Part shown: one piece after another, positions 22,401 through 37,400 of the stretch
Layout: each line of letters starts with the position of its first letter
Position numbering within the stretch: position 1 is the first letter of the stretch
From: Utricularia gibba
Lineage: Eukaryota; Streptophyta; Magnoliopsida; Lamiales; Lentibulariaceae
Assembly: GCA_002189035.1 (NCBI GenBank)
Contig: NEEC01000037.1
Span: forward strand, 1 to 59,695
Direction: 5' to 3'
DNA length: 59,695 bases
The notes under the pieces: generated by a model
Databases searched by the model: none
Told to the model about the DNA's origin: nothing
Seen by the model: the letters and a program-made list of their open reading frames with translations, nothing else
Made by a program: the position numbers and the translations under genes

Positions 22401-25400
22401 CGTCCAATGGCGTAGTTACCGCGCCGCAATCGCATTCGAGGAGAAAAGAAGTTGTTTGGAAAAGAATTGGGCATCAAGGAAGACCGTTCAAATAGGCTCA
22501 CGAAATTTGGAATTGGAGCAGCAGTACGTGTGACTTGTGTTGCTCCACCATTATGTGCGTCGATGGGTGTAGCGTGTTTGCGCAGTTTCACAAGGATACA
22601 GGGTGGCGAACAGTAGTTTGCAATAAGCATGAAGCGGGGGGTACCGCTTGTGCACAAAAAGCTATAAAAGCTGTCCTTGTATAATTTCCCATGGGTATGA
22701 ACCAGGTGCCGGGTTCACACGCAAGCCTTCAGGTGAATCTACGTGACGATATTCATTCCAAGCTCCGTCGGATAGTGCCACCCTCGATAGCCAGCATATC
22801 AATGCTATCTTGACAGGCTGCTGACGGGAATCGACAGTCCCCGAGCTCACTTTTTGCTACATGGATTTAAAGAAGTTGAGTAGCTTATGTTTGTATGCAG
22901 AACACGAGAAGTCCCCATCCGTCGCAGAAAAGGGGCGTGGATAGATGTGAGTGTTGCCACTCCCTTCTCTATGACCTTAAAATCGTGTATTTGTGTGCTT
23001 CTTGCGGTTTGTCTTCAGACCGGAATGTCCTTCTTCGAGGTTCACTTCATTGTGGTGCACTCGGGTTGTTCCGCTTGTATTTCCTCACGAGAGGAGATAC
23101 GTTTGTGTCCTCCTTCACTTCATGGAAAGATGTGGGAGCACGCAGCAGATTATGGAGATTTGAAACAGAACACACATCACGAGGCAACCTAACGACGCAG
23201 CAACCAGCCCGACCTCGGTCTACCTGGAGCACCATCAATGAGCATGGCGTTGGAAGTGGCATACTCTACATGCAAAACGTAACCACCACCTCCTCTGACG
23301 TATGCTCGGTTCTCCTTGTAGGTGGAGTGGATGGTGGTCCCGATGACGCGCCTCCTACATGCACCTCGAACCACGCAGGTAATGCAAGCACACGCAACAT
23401 CATGCGTCTTCACTCCACAGCAGGAGGCTCCATGCATGTTTCTAACAGCATCGATCATTCGCTCCCCTTCATTTCGAGCTTCACGAGATGGCTGGAATAC
23501 CATCGAAACCCTGCATATCTTTCCTGGAGCACCCGCCCAAGTGCGACAAAGCTCCTATTTTCTTAGGACATCCGCGTCATGGCCATTCTTCGTCTCAACT
23601 TGTTTTCCCAGAGTGGGCTCGAAGGCGACGATCCGTTAACATGCAGCAAAGGAAGCCAACACTCGCCAACAGAAGGTCACGCTTTGCGGAAACCATGCTC
23701 TCTAAAAGGCATTGCATAACAATCCGAACGAGCTCACCAGCAGGAACTCAGGGAACGTGAGTTGGGACATGATGAAAGGGAAGTATGAGGCGAATTCGCA
23801 TTCCAATGTTATCACTATTTGCGATCCCAAAATTGAATCCAAAAGTTCGTAGCAGAGAGGCTGCAAAAAACTACAGAAATCGGTTCTCGAAGGCCGTACC
23901 AGCATTCCAACATGAGGGGCACACGCAAAGGGATCCTTGGAGCAACAAACGGTGGTACGCATACGCGACCAGGGTTGCGCCCAAAGTCATCGATCCTGGA
24001 TCGCGGCGTTGTGAACGTCGTTTTCACAATCGTGTAGCTGTGTAGAACCATTCAAGCTGTAGAATGCAAGGTGCGCCTACATGTCCGGTGGTTCGAAGGA
24101 GCGTTCATCCGCATGAGGTTTCTGCGAGTCCAAGGGTTGGAATGCAGTCAATTAGCCATGGGAGTAAGAAAAAAAGACGAACAAGTCGAGAAACCCTCCA
24201 AAAGGGCGCGGTGTCTAGAACACCTCCTTTGAGAATGGAGGGCGGATGGAACTTGCTCCACATGCCGCGAATGGAGATATGCATACGAAAAAACACCAAC
24301 ATCGGGTCACCGACGTCGTTGCCAAGGAACTCTCTACAAGCACCGTGTGACGACCTCCTTTGCAGCTATTGGATCCCCCTGCGGAGTGTCTCCGTACCTC
24401 GAAAAAACGAGCTTTCTACGGTAGCTCGTTTTCAGGAGCGCATGGCTCTTGAAACTCAGCACATGGATTCGCAATGATGGCAAGGGAGAGCACGTCCAAT
24501 GGCGTAGTTACCGCGCCGCAATCGCATTCGAGGAGAAAAGAAGTTGTTTGGAAAAGAATTGGGCATCAAGGAAGACCGTTCAAATAGGCTCACGAAATTT
24601 GGAATTGGAGCAGCAGTACGTGTGACTTGTGTTGCTCCACCATTATGTGCGTCGATGGGTGTAGCGTGTTTGCGCAGTTTCACAAGGATACAGGGTGGCG
24701 AACAGTAGTTTGCAATAAGCATGAAGCGGGGGGTACCGCTTGTGCACAAAAAGCTATAAAAGCTGTCCTTGTATAATTTCCCATGGGTATGAACCAGGTG
24801 CCGGGTTCACACGCAAGCCTTCAGGTGAATCTACGTGACGATATTCATTCCAAGCTCCGTCGGATAGTGCCACCCTCGATAGCCAGCATATCAATGCTAT
24901 CTTGACAGGCTGCTGACGGGAATCGACAGTCCCCGAGCTCACTTTTTGCTACATGGATTTAAAGAAGTTGAGTAGCTTATGTTTGTATGCAGAACACGAG
25001 AAGTCCCCATCCGTCGCAGAAAAGGGGCGTGGATAGATGTGAGTGTTGCCACTCCCTTCTCTATGACCTTAAAATCGTGTATTTGTGTGCTTCTTGCGGT
25101 TTGTCTTCAGACCGGAATGTCCTTCTTCGAGGTTCACTTCATTGTGGTGCACTCGGGTTGTTCCGCTTGTATTTCCTCACGAGAGGAGATACGTTTGTGT
25201 CCTCCTTCACTTCATGGAAAGATGTGGGAGCACGCAGCAGATTATGGAGATTTGAAACAGAACACACATCACGAGGCAACCTAACGACGCAGCAACCAGC
25301 CCGACCTCGGTCTACCTGGAGCACCATCAATGAGCATGGCGTTGGAAGTGGCATACTCTACATGCAAAACGTAACCACCACCTCCTCTGACGTATGCTCG

Positions 25401-28400
25401 GTTCTCCTTGTAGGTGGAGTGGATGGTGGTCCCGATGACGCGCCTCCTACATGCACCTCGAACCACGCAGGTAATGCAAGCACACGCAACATCATGCGTC
25501 TTCACTCCACAGCAGGAGGCTCCATGCATGTTTCTAACAGCATCGATCATTCGCTCCCCTTCATTTCGAGCTTCACGAGATGGCTGGAATACCATCGAAA
25601 CCCTGCATATCTTTCCTGGAGCACCCGCCCAAGTGCGACAAAGCTCCTATTTTCTTAGGACATCCGCGTCATGGCCATTCTTCGTCTCAACTTGTTTTCC
25701 CAGAGTGGGCTCGAAGGCGACGATCCGTTAACATGCAGCAAAGGAAGCCAACACTCGCCAACAGAAGGTCACGCTTTGCGGAAACCATGCTCTCTAAAAG
25801 GCATTGCATAACAATCCGAACGAGCTCACCAGCAGGAACTCAGGGAACGTGAGTTGGGACATGATGAAAGGGAAGTATGAGGCGAATTCGCATTCCAATG
25901 TTATCACTATTTGCGATCCCAAAATTGAATCCAAAAGTTCGTAGCAGAGAGGCTGCAAAAAACTACAGAAATCGGTTCTCGAAGGCCGTACCAGCATTCC
26001 AACATGAGGGGCACACGCAAAGGGATCCTTGGAGCAACAAACGGTGGTACGCATACGCGACCAGGGTTGCGCCCAAAGTCATCGATCCTGGATCGCGGCG
26101 TTGTGAACGTCGTTTTCACAATCGTGTAGCTGTGTAGAACCATTCAAGCTGTAGAATGCAAGGTGCGCCTACATGTCCGGTGGTTCGAAGGAGCGTTCAT
26201 CCGCATGAGGTTTCTGCGAGTCCAAGGGTTGGAATGCAGTCAATTAGCCATGGGAGTAAGAAAAAAAGACGAACAAGTCGAGAAACCCTCCAAAAGGGCG
26301 CGGTGTCTAGAACACCTCCTTTGAGAATGGAGGGCGGATGGAACTTGCTCCACATGCCGCGAATGGAGATATGCATACGAAAAAACACCAACATCGGGTC
26401 ACCGACGTCGTTGCCAAGGAACTCTCTACAAGCACCGTGTGACGACCTCCTTTGCAGCTATTGGATCCCCCTGCGGAGTGTCTCCGTACCTCGAAAAAAC
26501 GAGCTTTCTACGGTAGCTCGTTTTCAGGAGCGCATGGCTCTTGAAACTCAGCACATGGATTCGCAATGATGGCAAGGGAGAGCACGTCCAATGGCGTAGT
26601 TACCGCGCCGCAATCGCATTCGAGGAGAAAAGAAGTTGTTTGGAAAAGAATTGGGCATCAAGGAAGACCGTTCAAATAGGCTCACGAAATTTGGAATTGG
26701 AGCAGCAGTACGTGTGACTTGTGTTGCTCCACCATTATGTGCGTCGATGGGTGTAGCGTGTTTGCGCAGTTTCACAAGGATACAGGGTGGCGAACAGTAG
26801 TTTGCAATAAGCATGAAGCGGGGGGTACCGCTTGTGCACAAAAAGCTATAAAAGCTGTCCTTGTATAATTTCCCATGGGTATGAACCAGGTGCCGGGTTC
26901 ACACGCAAGCCTTCAGGTGAATCTACGTGACGATATTCATTCCAAGCTCCGTCGGATAGTGCCACCCTCGATAGCCAGCATATCAATGCTATCTTGACAG
27001 GCTGCTGACGGGAATCGACAGTCCCCGAGCTCACTTTTTGCTACATGGATTTAAAGAAGTTGAGTAGCTTATGTTTGTATGCAGAACACGAGAAGTCCCC
27101 ATCCGTCGCAGAAAAGGGGCGTGGATAGATGTGAGTGTTGCCACTCCCTTCTCTATGACCTTAAAATCGTGTATTTGTGTGCTTCTTGCGGTTTGTCTTC
27201 AGACCGGAATGTCCTTCTTCGAGGTTCACTTCATTGTGGTGCACTCGGGTTGTTCCGCTTGTATTTCCTCACGAGAGGAGATACGTTTGTGTCCTCCTTC
27301 ACTTCATGGAAAGATGTGGGAGCACGCAGCAGATTATGGAGATTTGAAACAGAACACACATCACGAGGCAACCTAACGACGCAGCAACCAGCCCGACCTC
27401 GGTCTACCTGGAGCACCATCAATGAGCATGGCGTTGGAAGTGGCATACTCTACATGCAAAACGTAACCACCACCTCCTCTGACGTATGCTCGGTTCTCCT
27501 TGTAGGTGGAGTGGATGGTGGTCCCGATGACGCGCCTCCTACATGCACCTCGAACCACGCAGGTAATGCAAGCACACGCAACATCATGCGTCTTCACTCC
27601 ACAGCAGGAGGCTCCATGCATGTTTCTAACAGCATCGATCATTCGCTCCCCTTCATTTCGAGCTTCACGAGATGGCTGGAATACCATCGAAACCCTGCAT
27701 ATCTTTCCTGGAGCACCCGCCCAAGTGCGACAAAGCTCCTATTTTCTTAGGACATCCGCGTCATGGCCATTCTTCGTCTCAACTTGTTTTCCCAGAGTGG
27801 GCTCGAAGGCGACGATCCGTTAACATGCAGCAAAGGAAGCCAACACTCGCCAACAGAAGGTCACGCTTTGCGGAAACCATGCTCTCTAAAAGGCATTGCA
27901 TAACAATCCGAACGAGCTCACCAGCAGGAACTCAGGGAACGTGAGTTGGGACATGATGAAAGGGAAGTATGAGGCGAATTCGCATTCCAATGTTATCACT
28001 ATTTGCGATCCCAAAATTGAATCCAAAAGTTCGTAGCAGAGAGGCTGCAAAAAACTACAGAAATCGGTTCTCGAAGGCCGTACCAGCATTCCAACATGAG
28101 GGGCACACGCAAAGGGATCCTTGGAGCAACAAACGGTGGTACGCATACGCGACCAGGGTTGCGCCCAAAGTCATCGATCCTGGATCGCGGCGTTGTGAAC
28201 GTCGTTTTCACAATCGTGTAGCTGTGTAGAACCATTCAAGCTGTAGAATGCAAGGTGCGCCTACATGTCCGGTGGTTCGAAGGAGCGTTCATCCGCATGA
28301 GGTTTCTGCGAGTCCAAGGGTTGGAATGCAGTCAATTAGCCATGGGAGTAAGAAAAAAAGACGAACAAGTCGAGAAACCCTCCAAAAGGGCGCGGTGTCT

Positions 28401-31400
28401 AGAACACCTCCTTTGAGAATGGAGGGCGGATGGAACTTGCTCCACATGCCGCGAATGGAGATATGCATACGAAAAAACACCAACATCGGGTCACCGACGT
28501 CGTTGCCAAGGAACTCTCTACAAGCACCGTGTGACGACCTCCTTTGCAGCTATTGGATCCCCCTGCGGAGTGTCTCCGTACCTCGAAAAAACGAGCTTTC
28601 TACGGTAGCTCGTTTTCAGGAGCGCATGGCTCTTGAAACTCAGCACATGGATTCGCAATGATGGCAAGGGAGAGCACGTCCAATGGCGTAGTTACCGCGC
28701 CGCAATCGCATTCGAGGAGAAAAGAAGTTGTTTGGAAAAGAATTGGGCATCAAGGAAGACCGTTCAAATAGGCTCACGAAATTTGGAATTGGAGCAGCAG
28801 TACGTGTGACTTGTGTTGCTCCACCATTATGTGCGTCGATGGGTGTAGCGTGTTTGCGCAGTTTCACAAGGATACAGGGTGGCGAACAGTAGTTTGCAAT
28901 AAGCATGAAGCGGGGGGTACCGCTTGTGCACAAAAAGCTATAAAAGCTGTCCTTGTATAATTTCCCATGGGTATGAACCAGGTGCCGGGTTCACACGCAA
29001 GCCTTCAGGTGAATCTACGTGACGATATTCATTCCAAGCTCCGTCGGATAGTGCCACCCTCGATAGCCAGCATATCAATGCTATCTTGACAGGCTGCTGA
29101 CGGGAATCGACAGTCCCCGAGCTCACTTTTTGCTACATGGATTTAAAGAAGTTGAGTAGCTTATGTTTGTATGCAGAACACGAGAAGTCCCCATCCGTCG
29201 CAGAAAAGGGGCGTGGATAGATGTGAGTGTTGCCACTCCCTTCTCTATGACCTTAAAATCGTGTATTTGTGTGCTTCTTGCGGTTTGTCTTCAGACCGGA
29301 ATGTCCTTCTTCGAGGTTCACTTCATTGTGGTGCACTCGGGTTGTTCCGCTTGTATTTCCTCACGAGAGGAGATACGTTTGTGTCCTCCTTCACTTCATG
29401 GAAAGATGTGGGAGCACGCAGCAGATTATGGAGATTTGAAACAGAACACACATCACGAGGCAACCTAACGACGCAGCAACCAGCCCGACCTCGGTCTACC
29501 TGGAGCACCATCAATGAGCATGGCGTTGGAAGTGGCATACTCTACATGCAAAACGTAACCACCACCTCCTCTGACGTATGCTCGGTTCTCCTTGTAGGTG
29601 GAGTGGATGGTGGTCCCGATGACGCGCCTCCTACATGCACCTCGAACCACGCAGGTAATGCAAGCACACGCAACATCATGCGTCTTCACTCCACAGCAGG
29701 AGGCTCCATGCATGTTTCTAACAGCATCGATCATTCGCTCCCCTTCATTTCGAGCTTCACGAGATGGCTGGAATACCATCGAAACCCTGCATATCTTTCC
29801 TGGAGCACCCGCCCAAGTGCGACAAAGCTCCTATTTTCTTAGGACATCCGCGTCATGGCCATTCTTCGTCTCAACTTGTTTTCCCAGAGTGGGCTCGAAG
29901 GCGACGATCCGTTAACATGCAGCAAAGGAAGCCAACACTCGCCAACAGAAGGTCACGCTTTGCGGAAACCATGCTCTCTAAAAGGCATTGCATAACAATC
30001 CGAACGAGCTCACCAGCAGGAACTCAGGGAACGTGAGTTGGGACATGATGAAAGGGAAGTATGAGGCGAATTCGCATTCCAATGTTATCACTATTTGCGA
30101 TCCCAAAATTGAATCCAAAAGTTCGTAGCAGAGAGGCTGCAAAAAACTACAGAAATCGGTTCTCGAAGGCCGTACCAGCATTCCAACATGAGGGGCACAC
30201 GCAAAGGGATCCTTGGAGCAACAAACGGTGGTACGCATACGCGACCAGGGTTGCGCCCAAAGTCATCGATCCTGGATCGCGGCGTTGTGAACGTCGTTTT
30301 CACAATCGTGTAGCTGTGTAGAACCATTCAAGCTGTAGAATGCAAGGTGCGCCTACATGTCCGGTGGTTCGAAGGAGCGTTCATCCGCATGAGGTTTCTG
30401 CGAGTCCAAGGGTTGGAATGCAGTCAATTAGCCATGGGAGTAAGAAAAAAAGACGAACAAGTCGAGAAACCCTCCAAAAGGGCGCGGTGTCTAGAACACC
30501 TCCTTTGAGAATGGAGGGCGGATGGAACTTGCTCCACATGCCGCGAATGGAGATATGCATACGAAAAAACACCAACATCGGGTCACCGACGTCGTTGCCA
30601 AGGAACTCTCTACAAGCACCGTGTGACGACCTCCTTTGCAGCTATTGGATCCCCCTGCGGAGTGTCTCCGTACCTCGAAAAAACGAGCTTTCTACGGTAG
30701 CTCGTTTTCAGGAGCGCATGGCTCTTGAAACTCAGCACATGGATTCGCAATGATGGCAAGGGAGAGCACGTCCAATGGCGTAGTTACCGCGCCGCAATCG
30801 CATTCGAGGAGAAAAGAAGTTGTTTGGAAAAGAATTGGGCATCAAGGAAGACCGTTCAAATAGGCTCACGAAATTTGGAATTGGAGCAGCAGTACGTGTG
30901 ACTTGTGTTGCTCCACCATTATGTGCGTCGATGGGTGTAGCGTGTTTGCGCAGTTTCACAAGGATACAGGGTGGCGAACAGTAGTTTGCAATAAGCATGA
31001 AGCGGGGGGTACCGCTTGTGCACAAAAAGCTATAAAAGCTGTCCTTGTATAATTTCCCATGGGTATGAACCAGGTGCCGGGTTCACACGCAAGCCTTCAG
31101 GTGAATCTACGTGACGATATTCATTCCAAGCTCCGTCGGATAGTGCCACCCTCGATAGCCAGCATATCAATGCTATCTTGACAGGCTGCTGACGGGAATC
31201 GACAGTCCCCGAGCTCACTTTTTGCTACATGGATTTAAAGAAGTTGAGTAGCTTATGTTTGTATGCAGAACACGAGAAGTCCCCATCCGTCGCAGAAAAG
31301 GGGCGTGGATAGATGTGAGTGTTGCCACTCCCTTCTCTATGACCTTAAAATCGTGTATTTGTGTGCTTCTTGCGGTTTGTCTTCAGACCGGAATGTCCTT

Positions 31401-34400
31401 CTTCGAGGTTCACTTCATTGTGGTGCACTCGGGTTGTTCCGCTTGTATTTCCTCACGAGAGGAGATACGTTTGTGTCCTCCTTCACTTCATGGAAAGATG
31501 TGGGAGCACGCAGCAGATTATGGAGATTTGAAACAGAACACACATCACGAGGCAACCTAACGACGCAGCAACCAGCCCGACCTCGGTCTACCTGGAGCAC
31601 CATCAATGAGCATGGCGTTGGAAGTGGCATACTCTACATGCAAAACGTAACCACCACCTCCTCTGACGTATGCTCGGTTCTCCTTGTAGGTGGAGTGGAT
31701 GGTGGTCCCGATGACGCGCCTCCTACATGCACCTCGAACCACGCAGGTAATGCAAGCACACGCAACATCATGCGTCTTCACTCCACAGCAGGAGGCTCCA
31801 TGCATGTTTCTAACAGCATCGATCATTCGCTCCCCTTCATTTCGAGCTTCACGAGATGGCTGGAATACCATCGAAACCCTGCATATCTTTCCTGGAGCAC
31901 CCGCCCAAGTGCGACAAAGCTCCTATTTTCTTAGGACATCCGCGTCATGGCCATTCTTCGTCTCAACTTGTTTTCCCAGAGTGGGCTCGAAGGCGACGAT
32001 CCGTTAACATGCAGCAAAGGAAGCCAACACTCGCCAACAGAAGGTCACGCTTTGCGGAAACCATGCTCTCTAAAAGGCATTGCATAACAATCCGAACGAG
32101 CTCACCAGCAGGAACTCAGGGAACGTGAGTTGGGACATGATGAAAGGGAAGTATGAGGCGAATTCGCATTCCAATGTTATCACTATTTGCGATCCCAAAA
32201 TTGAATCCAAAAGTTCGTAGCAGAGAGGCTGCAAAAAACTACAGAAATCGGTTCTCGAAGGCCGTACCAGCATTCCAACATGAGGGGCACACGCAAAGGG
32301 ATCCTTGGAGCAACAAACGGTGGTACGCATACGCGACCAGGGTTGCGCCCAAAGTCATCGATCCTGGATCGCGGCGTTGTGAACGTCGTTTTCACAATCG
32401 TGTAGCTGTGTAGAACCATTCAAGCTGTAGAATGCAAGGTGCGCCTACATGTCCGGTGGTTCGAAGGAGCGTTCATCCGCATGAGGTTTCTGCGAGTCCA
32501 AGGGTTGGAATGCAGTCAATTAGCCATGGGAGTAAGAAAAAAAGACGAACAAGTCGAGAAACCCTCCAAAAGGGCGCGGTGTCTAGAACACCTCCTTTGA
32601 GAATGGAGGGCGGATGGAACTTGCTCCACATGCCGCGAATGGAGATATGCATACGAAAAAACACCAACATCGGGTCACCGACGTCGTTGCCAAGGAACTC
32701 TCTACAAGCACCGTGTGACGACCTCCTTTGCAGCTATTGGATCCCCCTGCGGAGTGTCTCCGTACCTCGAAAAAACGAGCTTTCTACGGTAGCTCGTTTT
32801 CAGGAGCGCATGGCTCTTGAAACTCAGCACATGGATTCGCAATGATGGCAAGGGAGAGCACGTCCAATGGCGTAGTTACCGCGCCGCAATCGCATTCGAG
32901 GAGAAAAGAAGTTGTTTGGAAAAGAATTGGGCATCAAGGAAGACCGTTCAAATAGGCTCACGAAATTTGGAATTGGAGCAGCAGTACGTGTGACTTGTGT
33001 TGCTCCACCATTATGTGCGTCGATGGGTGTAGCGTGTTTGCGCAGTTTCACAAGGATACAGGGTGGCGAACAGTAGTTTGCAATAAGCATGAAGCGGGGG
33101 GTACCGCTTGTGCACAAAAAGCTATAAAAGCTGTCCTTGTATAATTTCCCATGGGTATGAACCAGGTGCCGGGTTCACACGCAAGCCTTCAGGTGAATCT
33201 ACGTGACGATATTCATTCCAAGCTCCGTCGGATAGTGCCACCCTCGATAGCCAGCATATCAATGCTATCTTGACAGGCTGCTGACGGGAATCGACAGTCC
33301 CCGAGCTCACTTTTTGCTACATGGATTTAAAGAAGTTGAGTAGCTTATGTTTGTATGCAGAACACGAGAAGTCCCCATCCGTCGCAGAAAAGGGGCGTGG
33401 ATAGATGTGAGTGTTGCCACTCCCTTCTCTATGACCTTAAAATCGTGTATTTGTGTGCTTCTTGCGGTTTGTCTTCAGACCGGAATGTCCTTCTTCGAGG
33501 TTCACTTCATTGTGGTGCACTCGGGTTGTTCCGCTTGTATTTCCTCACGAGAGGAGATACGTTTGTGTCCTCCTTCACTTCATGGAAAGATGTGGGAGCA
33601 CGCAGCAGATTATGGAGATTTGAAACAGAACACACATCACGAGGCAACCTAACGACGCAGCAACCAGCCCGACCTCGGTCTACCTGGAGCACCATCAATG
33701 AGCATGGCGTTGGAAGTGGCATACTCTACATGCAAAACGTAACCACCACCTCCTCTGACGTATGCTCGGTTCTCCTTGTAGGTGGAGTGGATGGTGGTCC
33801 CGATGACGCGCCTCCTACATGCACCTCGAACCACGCAGGTAATGCAAGCACACGCAACATCATGCGTCTTCACTCCACAGCAGGAGGCTCCATGCATGTT
33901 TCTAACAGCATCGATCATTCGCTCCCCTTCATTTCGAGCTTCACGAGATGGCTGGAATACCATCGAAACCCTGCATATCTTTCCTGGAGCACCCGCCCAA
34001 GTGCGACAAAGCTCCTATTTTCTTAGGACATCCGCGTCATGGCCATTCTTCGTCTCAACTTGTTTTCCCAGAGTGGGCTCGAAGGCGACGATCCGTTAAC
34101 ATGCAGCAAAGGAAGCCAACACTCGCCAACAGAAGGTCACGCTTTGCGGAAACCATGCTCTCTAAAAGGCATTGCATAACAATCCGAACGAGCTCACCAG
34201 CAGGAACTCAGGGAACGTGAGTTGGGACATGATGAAAGGGAAGTATGAGGCGAATTCGCATTCCAATGTTATCACTATTTGCGATCCCAAAATTGAATCC
34301 AAAAGTTCGTAGCAGAGAGGCTGCAAAAAACTACAGAAATCGGTTCTCGAAGGCCGTACCAGCATTCCAACATGAGGGGCACACGCAAAGGGATCCTTGG

Positions 34401-37400
34401 AGCAACAAACGGTGGTACGCATACGCGACCAGGGTTGCGCCCAAAGTCATCGATCCTGGATCGCGGCGTTGTGAACGTCGTTTTCACAATCGTGTAGCTG
34501 TGTAGAACCATTCAAGCTGTAGAATGCAAGGTGCGCCTACATGTCCGGTGGTTCGAAGGAGCGTTCATCCGCATGAGGTTTCTGCGAGTCCAAGGGTTGG
34601 AATGCAGTCAATTAGCCATGGGAGTAAGAAAAAAAGACGAACAAGTCGAGAAACCCTCCAAAAGGGCGCGGTGTCTAGAACACCTCCTTTGAGAATGGAG
34701 GGCGGATGGAACTTGCTCCACATGCCGCGAATGGAGATATGCATACGAAAAAACACCAACATCGGGTCACCGACGTCGTTGCCAAGGAACTCTCTACAAG
34801 CACCGTGTGACGACCTCCTTTGCAGCTATTGGATCCCCCTGCGGAGTGTCTCCGTACCTCGAAAAAACGAGCTTTCTACGGTAGCTCGTTTTCAGGAGCG
34901 CATGGCTCTTGAAACTCAGCACATGGATTCGCAATGATGGCAAGGGAGAGCACGTCCAATGGCGTAGTTACCGCGCCGCAATCGCATTCGAGGAGAAAAG
35001 AAGTTGTTTGGAAAAGAATTGGGCATCAAGGAAGACCGTTCAAATAGGCTCACGAAATTTGGAATTGGAGCAGCAGTACGTGTGACTTGTGTTGCTCCAC
35101 CATTATGTGCGTCGATGGGTGTAGCGTGTTTGCGCAGTTTCACAAGGATACAGGGTGGCGAACAGTAGTTTGCAATAAGCATGAAGCGGGGGGTACCGCT
35201 TGTGCACAAAAAGCTATAAAAGCTGTCCTTGTATAATTTCCCATGGGTATGAACCAGGTGCCGGGTTCACACGCAAGCCTTCAGGTGAATCTACGTGACG
35301 ATATTCATTCCAAGCTCCGTCGGATAGTGCCACCCTCGATAGCCAGCATATCAATGCTATCTTGACAGGCTGCTGACGGGAATCGACAGTCCCCGAGCTC
35401 ACTTTTTGCTACATGGATTTAAAGAAGTTGAGTAGCTTATGTTTGTATGCAGAACACGAGAAGTCCCCATCCGTCGCAGAAAAGGGGCGTGGATAGATGT
35501 GAGTGTTGCCACTCCCTTCTCTATGACCTTAAAATCGTGTATTTGTGTGCTTCTTGCGGTTTGTCTTCAGACCGGAATGTCCTTCTTCGAGGTTCACTTC
35601 ATTGTGGTGCACTCGGGTTGTTCCGCTTGTATTTCCTCACGAGAGGAGATACGTTTGTGTCCTCCTTCACTTCATGGAAAGATGTGGGAGCACGCAGCAG
35701 ATTATGGAGATTTGAAACAGAACACACATCACGAGGCAACCTAACGACGCAGCAACCAGCCCGACCTCGGTCTACCTGGAGCACCATCAATGAGCATGGC
35801 GTTGGAAGTGGCATACTCTACATGCAAAACGTAACCACCACCTCCTCTGACGTATGCTCGGTTCTCCTTGTAGGTGGAGTGGATGGTGGTCCCGATGACG
35901 CGCCTCCTACATGCACCTCGAACCACGCAGGTAATGCAAGCACACGCAACATCATGCGTCTTCACTCCACAGCAGGAGGCTCCATGCATGTTTCTAACAG
36001 CATCGATCATTCGCTCCCCTTCATTTCGAGCTTCACGAGATGGCTGGAATACCATCGAAACCCTGCATATCTTTCCTGGAGCACCCGCCCAAGTGCGACA
36101 AAGCTCCTATTTTCTTAGGACATCCGCGTCATGGCCATTCTTCGTCTCAACTTGTTTTCCCAGAGTGGGCTCGAAGGCGACGATCCGTTAACATGCAGCA
36201 AAGGAAGCCAACACTCGCCAACAGAAGGTCACGCTTTGCGGAAACCATGCTCTCTAAAAGGCATTGCATAACAATCCGAACGAGCTCACCAGCAGGAACT
36301 CAGGGAACGTGAGTTGGGACATGATGAAAGGGAAGTATGAGGCGAATTCGCATTCCAATGTTATCACTATTTGCGATCCCAAAATTGAATCCAAAAGTTC
36401 GTAGCAGAGAGGCTGCAAAAAACTACAGAAATCGGTTCTCGAAGGCCGTACCAGCATTCCAACATGAGGGGCACACGCAAAGGGATCCTTGGAGCAACAA
36501 ACGGTGGTACGCATACGCGACCAGGGTTGCGCCCAAAGTCATCGATCCTGGATCGCGGCGTTGTGAACGTCGTTTTCACAATCGTGTAGCTGTGTAGAAC
36601 CATTCAAGCTGTAGAATGCAAGGTGCGCCTACATGTCCGGTGGTTCGAAGGAGCGTTCATCCGCATGAGGTTTCTGCGAGTCCAAGGGTTGGAATGCAGT
36701 CAATTAGCCATGGGAGTAAGAAAAAAAGACGAACAAGTCGAGAAACCCTCCAAAAGGGCGCGGTGTCTAGAACACCTCCTTTGAGAATGGAGGGCGGATG
36801 GAACTTGCTCCACATGCCGCGAATGGAGATATGCATACGAAAAAACACCAACATCGGGTCACCGACGTCGTTGCCAAGGAACTCTCTACAAGCACCGTGT
36901 GACGACCTCCTTTGCAGCTATTGGATCCCCCTGCGGAGTGTCTCCGTACCTCGAAAAAACGAGCTTTCTACGGTAGCTCGTTTTCAGGAGCGCATGGCTC
37001 TTGAAACTCAGCACATGGATTCGCAATGATGGCAAGGGAGAGCACGTCCAATGGCGTAGTTACCGCGCCGCAATCGCATTCGAGGAGAAAAGAAGTTGTT
37101 TGGAAAAGAATTGGGCATCAAGGAAGACCGTTCAAATAGGCTCACGAAATTTGGAATTGGAGCAGCAGTACGTGTGACTTGTGTTGCTCCACCATTATGT
37201 GCGTCGATGGGTGTAGCGTGTTTGCGCAGTTTCACAAGGATACAGGGTGGCGAACAGTAGTTTGCAATAAGCATGAAGCGGGGGGTACCGCTTGTGCACA
37301 AAAAGCTATAAAAGCTGTCCTTGTATAATTTCCCATGGGTATGAACCAGGTGCCGGGTTCACACGCAAGCCTTCAGGTGAATCTACGTGACGATATTCAT